From NCBI RefSeq assembly GCF_932526225.1, contig NC_064047.1, forward strand, positions 4,711,501 to 4,775,500: a stretch of DNA of 64,000 bases, in the 5' to 3' direction. The notes below the pieces were generated by a model, which saw only the letters and a program-made list of their open reading frames with translations, had not been told where the DNA came from and ran no database searches. Of this stretch, positions 1-12,125 are shown piece after piece. Made by a program: the position numbers and the translations under genes. The stretch comes from Nematostella vectensis (Eukaryota; Cnidaria; Anthozoa; Actiniaria; Edwardsiidae). Position 1 is the first letter of the stretch. Every line of letters starts with the position of its first letter.

Positions 1-2248
1 CCCTTCCGTGGCAATGTCTAATAGCGAGAAAGAGATGGTGGATCTGGCAGGACTTGAGATCTATCTCTACAACAGCAACACGGGAAAATATTGTGTATTT
101 TGTAGTTGCAGAAAAAGTCATACATTCAAATGATGGAGACGTTTTTTAAAGAGACTTTTTGGTATCTTCAGGGGAGACCATTGAAATAAAAGCTTACAGT
201 CATATATAGGACAGGAAACAATGCAACATTGAAATAGCTTATACATCTATTGACACTCGCCAGGTGTAATTAAATGTGCTCGTTGCATGCTCGGATTTTT
301 CAAACCTAATTCTCGCCTCCACACTATGTTCTCGCTAAGAACCATTTGACCTCCAATTTTTTTTTTCTTCTTTTTTTTTTCTCAGGCCATTCTTTCGACC
401 TTGCACAGAAAGGAGTCTTGGGCTGGTCTGGTGAGACGGCACATCGGGCTATTGGCGACTTCGAAAATAAAAAGTACATAATTCGCCAGAATACCATGAA
501 GTTGTACTTGGACAAGCTTGGAATGAAGGGAGTTGTCGGAGCAAATAAGGTGGCTTTCAAGATTAGATAGGGATAAATAAACGAATATATCTGTATGGGT
601 AAGGGCGGGTTCTTTATAAGAGTATGCCTAATGTAGGAAAAAGGAGAACATATTTGTCACCCTTTTTTGTCCTTTTCAAAAACAAAACAACTGGTTTGGA
701 CAAAATATCAGCTAGGTTTATTCGAGAATGTCCCCACCCAATATCGTAGAGCCGCTGTGTGCTATGTTTAATTGTCCTTAATCCATTCACTCTTGGGTAC
801 TTTTGAGCAACATTGTGAGAAAATCAGGCTGAAAATAGAACCTCAAACAAATAATAACAGCTTTAAATAACAGCTTTTCCACATTAGGAGAGTTTCCTAG
901 GACACTATCAATTCTATTGGGGCATATATGTTATACTGTGGTTTAGGGTGTTTGAACGTTAAGCACGAAGAGAGGCCCTTGTTCGGGCCTCAAATCTGGA
1001 ACATTTTTGTGCTGAGAAAGGCGTTACTGTGTACATTAGACATGGTACTTAACTAAACGTGTCGCGGCATAAGCGATTTTAAAACGAGTGGTATCGCTTG
1101 TATGAATTTACTGGGTCAAGTCGCCTGTCGTTCAACGAGGGATGAGCAGTAGCGGATCTAGGGGGAGGTTTTAGCCAAAAGCTAGATCCGCCCCTGATGA
1201 CGCCATGATAACCGAAAACTAACAGCATTCCAAAGAAAAAAATATTTTGAGCATGCGCGAAACTTTTTTCCTCAAAGTTCACTGGGGGCCAAATAAAAGC
1301 GTTAACTTTTGTAAAAAGACATACGACTCAGAGTTTGTAGAGAAATGGAGAGAAAAGTAGGCACAAGATTGCAATTGGGTACTTAAGGTAATTCCCTTGA
1401 AATAGTTTTACAATCAATATTTTTTTTAAGCTTGGCATAAACAATATTGAAGTTAAGGGCTTTCAAAAAATGTAATTGAAAAAAAGGGGGCATAGAGTTG
1501 GCACGTTTTTACTGATCGCGCGAGGAAAAATCCCAACTTTTAGTTTTCAAAAAGAGTGCCTATAGTCTTTAGAAAATTAAGTTCTGTTTGTCGAGCTACC
1601 AAAATCCGATCTCCTAGTAGCTAACATTCAAAACAAATCACATTCAAGAGATCGCACTAAAAGACACTGTTTTCGCCACTATTTATACGGTAAAAAGCTC
1701 CATTTTGAAGTATTTTTACGGCTTTTAAGAGAAAATAAACAAACTTCTACAACCCAACTTTTTTTTTCTTATATCATTTTTCTGTATATATTTCACTATT
1801 TGAGCAAATAAAAACTGGGGGTAACCGACGTTTTTCTGTCAAAGCGATTTTAAGTAAGAAACGCTTGCCTTTTGCTTTGTTTTCTTGTACAACTGTGGCG
1901 CGCGCACCCTAAAAATTCGAACAAACAGCGCGCGCCACTATGCGCAGAAGAGGTGCGCAGTGCAATTCAAGGGAATTACCTTAATAAGAAAAGAGTCATG
2001 AACATTTAAGGGTGCACTTTTAGTCAGTTAGACTTTAACCAAAAATTATGAGTGCTCATTTCTTATTTGTTTTTAATTTCTCCTAGGACAAAAAAGGAAT
2101 AATCTTCTTTTAGAATTGCAACTTCGTCAGGGCAACGGGACATGTTGATCTTTGGGATGGCAACAAATGCATCAACAAGTGCTACTTCACCGAGTGTAAA
2201 ACCTACATTCTCTACGAGCTTCACCTCAATGAATGCCTTATAATATAA
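1..2248 (+). CDS. Tae4-like (type VI amidase effector 4) domain gene, 5' partial, possibly disrupted
   Basis: Three exon pieces join in phase: up to base 92 (open from the window edge, ATG at 14), 386-549, and 2087-2248. The last exon holds ATGHVDLWDG followed by paired cysteines, the histidine motif of the Tae4 peptidoglycan amidase family; the middle exon holds KKYIIRQNTM, matching the family's central helix. A Cys codon split between bases 92 and 386 sits at about the right distance to be the catalytic Cys. Bacterial Tae4 cuts peptide cross-links in the cell wall, and eukaryotic 'dae' relatives are known as transferred antibacterial genes. The last exon opens with KKGII but has TAG at 2111-2113; the same TAG ends a pyrimidine-rich stretch and could be an alternative acceptor in the same frame. 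A read-through form of the middle exon would stop at 568-570 just before AATAAA (576-581). It may be a pseudogene. Family call is from memory of motifs. Confidence 0.55.
1146..1195. mobile_element. 50-bp minimal MITE with 5-bp target duplication
   Basis: GATGA occurs on both sides (1141-1145 and 1196-1200). Inside, AGCGGATCTAGGGG near the left faces CTAGATCCGCCCC at the right, an imperfect inverted repeat. It lies in the intron of the Tae4-like gene. Confidence 0.5.
1387..1980. mobile_element. Non-autonomous DNA transposon with TTAA target site
   Basis: TTAA at 1383-1386 and 1981-1984 flank a perfect 15-bp inverted repeat, GGTAATTCCCTTGAA at the left and its complement at the right. TTAA duplication is typical of piggyBac and Kolobok superfamilies. 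No transposase frame is present. Near the right end a GTGGCGCGCGC / GCGCGCGCCAC hairpin (about 1896-1938) stands out by its GC content. The element sits in the last intron of the Tae4-like gene. Confidence 0.7.
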
Positions 2249-3751
2249 TAAGACATCATAAAAAGGAAGCCGGTGCTGGGTAAATTTGGTTTACATTAAA
2301 TTAATGATATGATATATTACGGTTAAATTTATAAAATACTGGGCACTGTTAAATCATTTTTAAAGAGAGAGTAATATGCAAGTAGAAACATTATTACCTT
2401 TTTATACTGTAGATTTACAGTATAAGTGCTACAAAAACTGTAGATTTACAGTATAAGTGCTACAAAAAAAAAACGTACGATTATATAAGGGGTTTAGACA
2501 ACAGTAAAACCTCGATAAATCGATATGGCCGCAGAAGGGAAAGGGACCGAAAAATTATGTCGATATATCGAAACACTCGATAGAACGATATTTTGGAAAA
2601 CCGACGAAAAAACCGTTAATTCGAAAAACATTTGTATTTAAATTCGTCACAAATAAAACAGGTGTTCTATATTTTTGGTGGAATTTTAGTATGAATTGAC
2701 TATATCAAAATCAAAAAGTAGCATGTTAGTAAGGGATATTGTGAACATAACGTTTGAGGCCATCACAATATAAGGGAACATAGTAATTTATTGTGGGTGG
2801 TGGTGGTGGTGGGGGGGATTTAGATCCTTAACCCATCTAAAGCACAAAAATGGTGACCCTCTCCCAAGGCGACTAAAACTCAAGACTTCCCCCCCCATAA
2901 TAATAATAACAATAATAATAATAATAAACTTCGGCCTTGTAAAAGTATTGGTTACTTTGTTGAAAAAGTAGTCTCGAGTAAATGAGACGCTCAACAAGTT
3001 CATCGAGGAGCGTCAACAAATTCTATAACGACATACAATGTAACGGCGTATCGTGTACGACTCTTTCTACCTGTGTTTGAATATTGCGGTATACACAGAT
3101 TTGCCAGATTATCCCAGGTTGAGGCCAGTATAGTATAACGATAATTATAAAATGTAAATTCAATATAGGACGCGAGGCTTGGCAAGCACTTATGAACTCT
3201 TCGGGGTTGATAGTATTTGCATACTTTAGTTCCTTACCGAGCCAACTCCCTCCCCACCCCCCCTCCAAAAAAAATCTTTGTGTCAAAGATTTTTACTCAT
3301 ATGAGTAACAATGCATATTTTTATTCAAAACCTAACATTTTCTCTATCCTTTCTGCGTCATAGCAGTGTTTCAAAACAATTGAAATGTGAACTTTAACTC
3401 TACCTAGCTAAAGAACAAAAACAAAGCAAAGAACAAAATCTATCTTCTATCTGCACACATACTGATACAACTGCAACATAACAAGACGCAACGTAGGCAG
3501 ACACGCGACAACGTCCATTCGAAGACCCCATGTCTAGCATGAAACGCTCTTTCCGAGACTTCTTTCGTATGATCGGATACTTTATCGTTCAGCGATAAAG
3601 CTAAACATCAAGGTTGTAGGGCTTGACCAAGGTTAAACGACGTCACTTTATGAATAAAAGACCCAAATTCAACAATTTTGATAAATTTCCCCAAAACAGC
3701 CAAATTTATCAAAACTTTAAAAAAGCTATTTTCTTTCACGAAATCACATCA
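2249..3751. other. Intergenic region, repeats only
   Basis: Between the Tae4-like gene and the 3' end of HELB I see no credible exon. There is a tandem duplication of about 34 bp at 2404-2466 whose unit contains the small hairpin CTGTAGATTTACAG. CAGTAAAACCTCGATAAATC at 2502-2521 resembles pogo/Tigger-type transposon ends, with no partner end found. GGT repeats lie at 2796-2814 and AAT repeats near 2897-2926. Confidence 0.6.
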
Positions 3752-6700
3752 TCACTTGTCGACACACTCCAAGTGGACCCAGACCCCTTGACCGTTGGTG
3801 CGTTTGGAGATCTTGTCATGTCCAGCACGAATAGGTGAGGCACATGCGCTGCAGCGACCGCTGAACATAGCAGTCGTGACCGGAGTTCTAAGTCCTCTAC
3901 TAGGAGTATTACGGGATGTCGGAGAACCTCGTTTCGGTGTGGAGACTCGGTTCGGGCTGAAACTCGCTGAGCTTCGATGTGGCGTTGTGCAGGGAGAATT
4001 GTTCTTTACTGGTGTTAAGAACTGTCCCAAGAAGGACATGGACAAAGGGGGACTATTCAAAACACTTGAACCTCGTTCTGGTGAAGAGGCAAAAGCGACG
4101 AGCCTCTTCCCGTATGTTGATGATGCTGAGCTGCTAAATCTCTTGCCAGGCGAAGAAAATAGCGATACCGATGTAGAGGCTAGGTTACGTCGGTAGCCTC
4201 GACCAGGCGTCGAGGACGTCGAATTCCCGTATGTAGAAGCATTAACATCGCTAAATTCGCGAAGAGTCCCTGGTAGTGATGAGTAGAGACCGCTGGTCTG
4301 CCCGGAGGACAAGGAGCTCGAAACTGGGTTACCATCGCACGCAGAATTGAGCTTTTCGTGTCGCTTGTCGGCAGACGATATCGAACGAGGCGGGTAAATT
4401 TCAGACGCTCTCTGCCTTAGATTTCGCCGACTAATCACGAAACCAACTTCCATGGCATCCCCAGGGGATCCCTCCTTGGGGGCATTGCTACCTTGGGAGG
4501 TATCCACGGGGTTTGAATTGCTCGGATGTGCTTGGGGTAGTTGTTCTTCTATCTCGTCTAGATTCTTTACCAGATCCGTATCATCCAGACTGTCATCCCC
4601 GAAAATATCACTCAAGTCATCTGAACAATCATCGGATTCGACCTTTCTCGGAAAGTCATTCTTAGAAGCTCCTGGCGCGACACTGGCGTTAACCATTCCA
4701 TTTGTTTCAAATAATAGTCCATTAAAGCTGAGGGCACCATTTGTAAACTCACTTCCGGAAGAGGAACAGTTCACTTTGAAACTCCCACTTTCGGTAGCAT
4801 TTTCTATTTGCTGGGAGGCCTGCCACAGAATCTCGTCATCTTCACTATTGTCAAATTCGTCCCCAGCCGAATACATTGGAGACGCCGCTGGGGTTACCAC
4901 AGAAATCCCACCAGCGCCCAGGGCCCTAAGTCGCTCCCTGTTCTGAGCAATCATCGTCTTAAGAAACTCCGCAAGCCTCGTCTGCCTCTTGATTGGCTCA
5001 CTTCGGACGGCGTTTGAGAGAGCATTAGGGTCGTGAATGACGTACACGCATGATCTTCCGCGAGTGACCGCTGTGTAGACATGCTGCCATGTCTCGTAAC
5101 GAGAGCCTCCCACCACGTAGGCTATTGTGTTTGTCTCTGAACCCTACAGGTAACGTATTGATATTTTAGTCATCGTTAACATACCCCAAACTTAATCGTT
5201 TGCCTCATGATAAATAGTGCACCATATCTTATTCTGAGATTTAGCATATAGGGGGAAGGGGAGCTATAAATCGGGGGGAAAAGATTGGGAAAAGAGCCCT
5301 GATTGCAACACCTAAACTGGGACAAGGGTACTCCTACTTCTCGATAAGCTTTCAAAAGATACAGGACCTTAAAATCTACAACTTCATAAGCGCAACACAA
5401 GCCTTGTACCTGGTAAGTGTGAATGGTTCGCGCCCATGCATGCTTCATCTTCGCCTTGACCAGCTCCTTGAAATTCACAGTGATCATGCGCACTCCATCA
5501 TCCAACAGCAAGCACCTGTTCTTCCTCTTCGCTTTGTCCTCCGCAGTAACGTCTTCCTTGATGATAAATATATCCCCGTTACTCAAGCGCACTGACAGCG
5601 GCATTTTCGGATCTGTAACATCAAAACAGTCCGTGTTTTTCCCAATACAAATCTTATCCCCTACTTGGAAGTCTAGCTTTCCTTTGTGATCTCTCGTCGG
5701 GTGCTTGTTATAATGTTGACAGCATAGTTCATTAATGGACTCACAATCGCGACGGCGAAACGCAATGAACTGTGAGTTGTTCTGTTTGAAGACATTTCGC
5801 GAGAGGAGACCCCTTACAGCTTGTGAGACGGAAACATCTTGGTTCGCGTCTCCTCGGAAAGGAACTGAAGCGAATTTTTCGCAGAAAATCGGCTCCTGTC
5901 TCTCGGAAATCCTTTGCGCATTTTGGACGATTGCCTCTGACTCGGATCTGTGGTTTATTCTCAAAGTCACGCTCAAGCCGTAAGGGCTCAACGACTCGAA
6001 GACATCACTGAGAAAGTTTCCCGGTTCAATAGAAGGCAACTGGTTGACATCGCCTAAAAGGACAAGCTGTTGCAGATGTGCTCCCTCCATGAGAGTACGA
6101 ATCAAGTCTGAGAATATTCGCACTGAGACCAAACTACACTCATCACAAACAAGCATCTTCACGGAGGCAAACTTCCAAGGTGGCGTCCCAGAAGATTTGA
6201 ACCTGAAGTAGCTATAGATCACGTGATGCATGGTGAACGATGGGAGTCCTGTGCGTTCCCCTAATATGGAAGCGGCCCGTCCAGTTGGGGCTGTTAGTAA
6301 AACAGGCCCTATACTTAGCTCAGGCTTCGTTTTATTATCTGCATTCCCCCTACTTCCCTCGACACTTTCTCCAGCACTTTCTCCAGCCCCTCCATTATTC
6401 TGTGCTGCACTCCTTTGAGGGGTAGGGCTGGTGCTACTCTGAGGGGTGTGGATGGTGCTACTCTGAGGGGTAGGGCTGGTGCTACTCTGAGGGGTAGGGT
6501 TGGTGCTACTCTGAGGGGTGTGGATGGTGCTACTCTGAGGGGTGTGGATGGTGCTACTCTGAGGGGTGTCGATGGTGCTACTTGGAGGGGTTAGGTTCAT
6601 GGCTGGCCTGTCCTCTTGGTTGCTGTTTGGACTAATGTGACTATTTGCCTCTGAGAGGACTTTGCTGACTACGTATGTTTTTCCGCAGCCTCCCTTGCCT

Positions 6701-9700
6701 GATAACACCACCACTGGCATGTTGGCAATGAGGTGTGCAGCTCGGAGCTGATCTGCATCGTCACGGAAATCCTGAAACATTTTAAGGACATTTTGCTAAC
6801 AGAGCACTGTTAGTTGTGATTTACACAACAAATGCTAAATTCGCTCCCCAAAAATCAGTTCGATTTGACACTATAATGGCTTAAAATGGAAAGTATAGAT
6901 TAAAAGTAAATGGTAGACGTTAAGAAGAAACCATAATTAGCTACTTATGGTTTGGACATTACTTCATACTCGTGTCGCAGTCATATGTGCAAATACGTGA
7001 AAGTTTGATAACAAAACTTATAAAACAGGAGGTTTTTTTTTTGTAATGTTCGAATAAACTGCACAAACCACTACCTATATGTGTCAAAGGAAACCTGGTT
7101 AAATTAGATAATGTTCATAAAATTAGGTCACGGCCTTCCTCAGTAAGGCTTTTGTGCACAGCCGAAACATAGGTGCTGTTGATCATAACAAAGTGATTTC
7201 TTTTGTTATTAGTTAAATCGTTATGAGAATCTAGTTTTGACAACACAAAGAGATGCTTGCGATTTATATACCTTGTGAGATAGTTTGGTGGTTAGAATCC
7301 ATGGGTCTTTTGCCATGAGCTCAGTAATGCACCTTGCTATTGTCTTCTCGTAGAACCTCAGCTTTGTCAAATAGACAATTTCTCCAACACCTTCAATAAC
7401 CTCCTTGCCAAGGATCTTCTCTTGAATCAGAAAATCCATAGCTGCATCCCAGTGTAGGATATCACGATTACTTGGAGCCCATATCCGCCTATAATTCCTT
7501 GTACACTTAAGCTTGTTCGACAACACATAAGTGTGACCTTTGCTATAGGTTTCCTTTGAAATGGCATAGTAAATGAACAATGCATCGACCATAGCAGGAT
7601 CAGCAGTCCTTAGGATCTTACTGTCCAGGAGAGATGAAAGCTTGGCCTCGCAGCCAAGGATCTTGTACCTGTTGTACAGGATTTTCCTGTAGCCAAAAAT
7701 CCAGGGTTCATGCAGGATAGACTTGTCAAGTTTTTGAAGGGTTTTGAGAGGGAGGGAATCTAGAAGTTTGGCAGCTCGTTTTGGTAGCAGCTGGTGTATA
7801 TATCTGGTGATAATTGGTGTCTGAAGAGCCTTGCCTTGGGCTACACAATGATTGACAGATGTTAAGTAAGATCTCTGTGTTTAACCACAGGCAGCCCAAG
7901 GGTACTGTCAGTTGTTTTAACCTTCATTTAAATAAAGAAATGTATGAGGAAAATTATATGTTAGCAAAAAAATAATTTATCTTGAAAAAATAAAGCTAAC
8001 AGACCTTGTAATCTTGTGTTTGAGTCTTCCTTTGTTTTCATTTTGCTGATAGAATGTCAGCAAAGCAAGTTTGAAGCTTTCTACGGATTGTGTGCTTTGC
8101 AGTATATAAAAATAGCCTTTCCTATCAAACACAAGGTCCATAGCTTTATTTTCTCAAGATAAATTACTTTTTTGCTAACATATAATTTTTACCATACATT
8201 CCTTTATAAACCACAGACAGTAGCATTGGGCTGCCTGTGGTATAACTTGGAGAAAGCTTTCCCCTTCATGCATACATTTTTTAAAATATTGTACATAAAA
8301 AATCAATAGGACTTTATCGTGAGTAGGTTCTAAAAACACAATAAAACTTAAAGGAAAAAAAATCTCATTTTGGCAGGCAATTACCTAAATATGAATTTAT
8401 GAGAGGGACAGAACAACCCTAGATTAGCAAAAACATGAATAAGCATATCACAGCCACAGGGGGAGGGGAGCAGAGTTCTTTTCTACCCCTCCCCTTGCAC
8501 AGCACTGATGTGGCAGTGATATGCAAACTCCATGTTTTTCGTTTTTTTTGTGTGTGCAGAAAAAGCTATCAAAGCCTAAAGGCAGGCTATCTGCTAATGT
8601 GTTGACTAACAGATGGCTGATTATCAAACACGCTTTGATCAGTCAAACACACATATATAGTTTTACAAACATTCTGCCAGCACAAAAAATAATTTGCTAT
8701 TCCCTCAATATAAAAACAATCTTTGACAAAGACTGTACAATAGGTGGATTAGTGGCGGGAAATTCAAAAACATGATTTTCATTGCTTTGTAATTCTCTTA
8801 AACCAAGCTTGTTTGACCCCATTTTAGGCTTAAAAGAATACTTATTATATGGGGAGTAAGCAATTTCTATATTGTTAGCTACAATAATCAGTCGTTTCCT
8901 TACAATAAAGCAATGTTTGAAGGTGACTATAACTTGAGTTGTGTGAGGTTAATTAATTCAGGACAGGGGGTCATTTGTCAGTTCTGGAAACTTATGCCTG
9001 AAAGGGTTAAACAACCTATTTACTGAGGTAAGATTGAATAAAACTTAAGTAAAAAGCACAAAGTTAAAGGCACCTTTTTAAAATATGTCCTGTGTGTTGC
9101 ACCAACACCTTTGATTGCCAGAAAAATGTTTGCAGTTTGAGACTTTTGTATGCACACAGTAGCAAAACCAATTGGTTATCAATCAAAATCAATAACAATG
9201 TCAATGAGGATAATTATATCAATCAATCTAGAGAATAACAATACACCAAAAACCAAAAACTGGTTCACAAACACGACTATTTGGGCTTTTTGTATTCAAC
9301 CAATCTAGAGAGATACTAATCAATGTGTTATGCTATGGATACTCAATATATAACTTTCAATAAGTCATAGATTGGCCAATACCAATTGATAGTGATTAAG
9401 AAATTATTTATATTAGTAAATTTCCTGTTATTGATAGTGGTGATCGTCAATAAGTACAGTATTTTCTAAGCAAAAGAGAGATGTACAGGACCCGAAACGA
9501 TCCCCAAAAGTACCTGAACTGATCCCGGGACCCGAAACGACCCCCAGAAGTCCCTGAAATGAATCCCAACGAATTGCAGTAATGGACAAACAAAAGAAAT
9601 GTGGAAGGATTGGCTTTCAGTTTTAAAAACATATGAAACATTTTAGCATTATTTGTGTTACTATAAGGAAATTTACATCAACTAAAACCATAGTAGTATT

Positions 9701-11205
9701 AAGAGTTTTATATACGACTGCGCAGGAAATACAGTGGTTGAGTCAGAAATTGGGGTCTTAATAACAATTCTCGTGATAGTAATTTGAAGAACCAGGCGTG
9801 AATAAATTATTTATACATAACAAGACATAAAAGAAAGTCTCCAAAGATAAGACATGCTGCTTTTCGCAGGAAGCAAAATGTATTAAGGTTATATTTTTTT
9901 ACATGTTTGTTTGTATTGGTGAATGAAAGACCTATCATGAGATCATGCAGGGTTGTACGGCCGACTACATGAGGAAATTCAAAACTCACATAATATTGCT
10001 TTCAACAAAAGCCACATCTCTTTAATATTTTGCAACGGTAGTAAAAGCGTTGTTCGAGTGCATTACTCAGTGTGGTTTTGTCAGTCCATCTTCTTGGCCA
10101 AACCGACTGACTAAAATGTGTCAGTAAGAATTCGCTCGCATGAACATGGATTTCGTGGTGAAATACAGGTTTGGTTGTCAAATGAATATAGATTTTTAGG
10201 GGTGATGTTTACCGGAAACGAGATTTATAGTGTCAGAGTCATGTGTCGGAACTACAAATGTTTAGAGTGTGATGGAAGGTAAAAAGTTTGGTTGTTTTGA
10301 GCAAGGCTGTGCTATGTTTATGTTGTATTCCTTTCAGTAGCAATTATTCTGTTTATGGGTTTACCGCTGGGGCAATGTAATAAATAGTATTGTATTGTAT
10401 TTGTTTTTTAGAAATAGAGTCACTGTAAACCCTTAATGGGGACTCCTTGGTATTGTTTCGGGTCCCAGGATCAGTTGGGGTACTATTAATGATCATTTCG
10501 GGTCCTGGGATTGTTTTGGGTCCTGGGATCATTTCGGGTCCTGTACAGAGAAGCAAAAAAAAAAAAAAAAGAAAGCTCTGGAGTGGCTGGGTAGTAGTGT
10601 AAACATGACATAACACCGGGTCTGAACACAGGCTTACCCCTGTATTTTAGAGAAGTGATAATCTGGTAGGCAATATCTGCATTTCCACACTCCTTATAAA
10701 CCTCCACAGTAGGTACAAGCTTTTCAAGTGAGAATTCCAGTCCACGCAACTCCACAAACTTCACAAAGTCTTCACAATGTTGCTCATGAACATCGCAACT
10801 TTTAAGAAAAAGCAGAACAACACTTCTGTCTACACCTCTGTCGGTACGAGCTCGGTACTTCGGGGTCCCCTCGGCGTGCAACAGTCGACCTTGAGTTGAT
10901 TTAACTTTTATATTCATCAACCATGCCGGGCTGAGAAATGCTTTATCAAACCTCCCCTTGATTTTCGTCTTACTTTCCATTCTTCCAGTACGCTTATTAA
11001 TCAACTGGACATTGATAATTGCTGATCTCGGCGTTGAAGCCGAATAAGACTGACATAATCCGTTTGCGAGTGCAGATAGCTCGCTTGAGTCGTGGTTTTC
11101 GTAGTCATCATCATCACTGTCCTCTGACTCGTAATCAGACTCTAAATTTTCTTCGGCTTCTTCCGATTCCCCGGGAGGAACGAAGTATCCCCAAACTAAC
11201 GGCAT
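3752..11205 (-). CDS. HELB: DNA helicase B, superfamily 1B 5'-3' helicase
   Basis: Four exons read on the minus strand: 11205-10638, 7840-7272, 6771-5410 and 5143-3752; phases fit (1, 0, 0) and sum to 1297 codons with the stop. HELB is a RecD-like nuclear helicase that binds RPA, acts in replication-stress recovery and limits DNA end resection. Seen: acidic N-terminus and the conserved LFLKSCDVHE region (exon 1); N-terminal domain (exon 2); Walker A GKGGCGKT at about residues 404-411, APTGRAA, DECSLVS and GDVNQLPSIEPGN (exon 3); AWARTIHTYQ spliced to GSETNTIAYVV, then VYTAVTRGR (exon 4). The C-terminal 200 residues are Ser/Thr-rich with several S/T-P sites and end in a short C-x2-C...H-x2-C zinc-binding-like motif. 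Human HELB is 1087 residues, so this one is longer. Start: ATG at 11205 (MPLVWGYFVPP) chosen by resemblance; ATG at 11289 is also in frame. Confidence 0.93.
6405..6600 (-). repeat. Coding 24-bp minisatellite inside HELB
   Basis: About eight tandem units of 24 bp keep the HELB frame and encode an eight-residue Ser/Thr/Pro repeat of the type TPQSSTIH, with IH, NP and SP variants. It lies between Walker A and the APTGRAA motif (about residues 438-501), where the human protein has an unstructured charged insert. Units differ by a few bases, which suggests copy-number variation. Confidence 0.9.
7884..8241. mobile_element. Foldback MITE in HELB intron 1
   Basis: ACCACAGGCAGCCCAA at the left is answered by TTGGGCTGCCTGTGGT at the right, and similarity continues inward for about 110 bp per arm, including a shared block with TTATATGTTAGCAAAAAA. 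About 358 bp, no coding capacity. The target duplication is unclear. Confidence 0.8.
9482..10547. mobile_element. 1.07-kb non-autonomous DNA transposon in HELB intron 1
   Basis: Ends are TGTACAGGACCCGAAACGAT at the left and the complement of TGTACAGGACCCGAAATGAT at the right. GAGA flanks both sides (9478-9481, 10548-10551). Each subterminal region repeats short 'GGGACCCGAAA...ATCCC' units two or three times, like clustered transposase-binding sites. No transposase frame seen. Confidence 0.75.
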
Positions 11206-12094
11206 CACGCAGCAAATCGTGATATTACTAGATGTTTTCAGTGTAGTGCTCAATACTTTCCAGACGGAGTTTATAAACAAAACTCGCACATTTTCAAGAC
11301 GTTGTCATTGTGTTATGGGTTGTTGGAGCTACCTTCGCATCTTGTAGTAATGGAGATCACGTCTCTTCTTCAATTAAGGTCTTTGATTAGGCGAAATCGC
11401 AATAAGATCTTAGAAACAGATGCTGTTAGAGTCGAATTCTCGTTTCGTGACTCCATTGTTTTGACCGTTAGTGTTTGGGGATCTGGGTACACGCACAGGA
11501 AGCCCATATCAGCTGTAAAACACTTTGGTAACCAATCACAATCTCGGACTGCAGAACCCTGAGATCTGATTGGCCAATTATAGACAATAGTTTGAACTAT
11601 AAGACATGGAGATGAAAAAAGGCGAAAAAAGCTGACTCGTTCCTGGTCGTCTCACATGGTTTTCGGAGTCTGCAAAGCCTCAAGGGAAGGGTTAACGACG
11701 CGCGCAGGACATCAAGGGAAGAGAAGAAAGAAAGTGACGTTCCTTGCTCCCTTCCCTCTACGGATTCAGGGGTGACATTTTTCGCTGAATAATTTTCTTT
11801 TTGTCGTTGCTATTTTGCTTTCAAAAACCGAAGCGCGCGCGAATTTGCAAACCGCCTGTGAGAAGGGATTTCTTTTTCGATGTGAATTAATTAAACGATT
11901 TCTTTGGCAGGCTTATAAATTCACATTTATTTTTCTACTATATACATGAACCATTAAAATGATTTTACCGTGTTTAAGAGCGTGGAATAAAATGACAGTT
12001 TGCTTGGTTTTATGTTCTTTTTAGTTTCTCTCGTGTTGTTTATACTTTTATCACACAATCCAAGTGCTGCAAATGCGTCACTAGCTCTGATCGG

Positions 12095-12125
<31 letters not shown>

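Noticed and set aside
2502-2660. Pogo/Tigger-like transposon
   Set aside because: Only one end-like sequence (CAGTAAAACCTCGATAAATC) is visible; no partner end or transposase.
5176-5409. Continuation of the HELB frame past exon 3
   Set aside because: CAG|GTACAA at 5410 is a donor, and splicing to 5143 restores the helicase motif V/VI region (GSETNTIAYVV); the continuation is intron.
11302-11562. 86-codon plus-strand frame divergent to HELB
   Set aside because: Sits in the likely HELB promoter with CCAAT boxes; no recognisable protein and no downstream exon.
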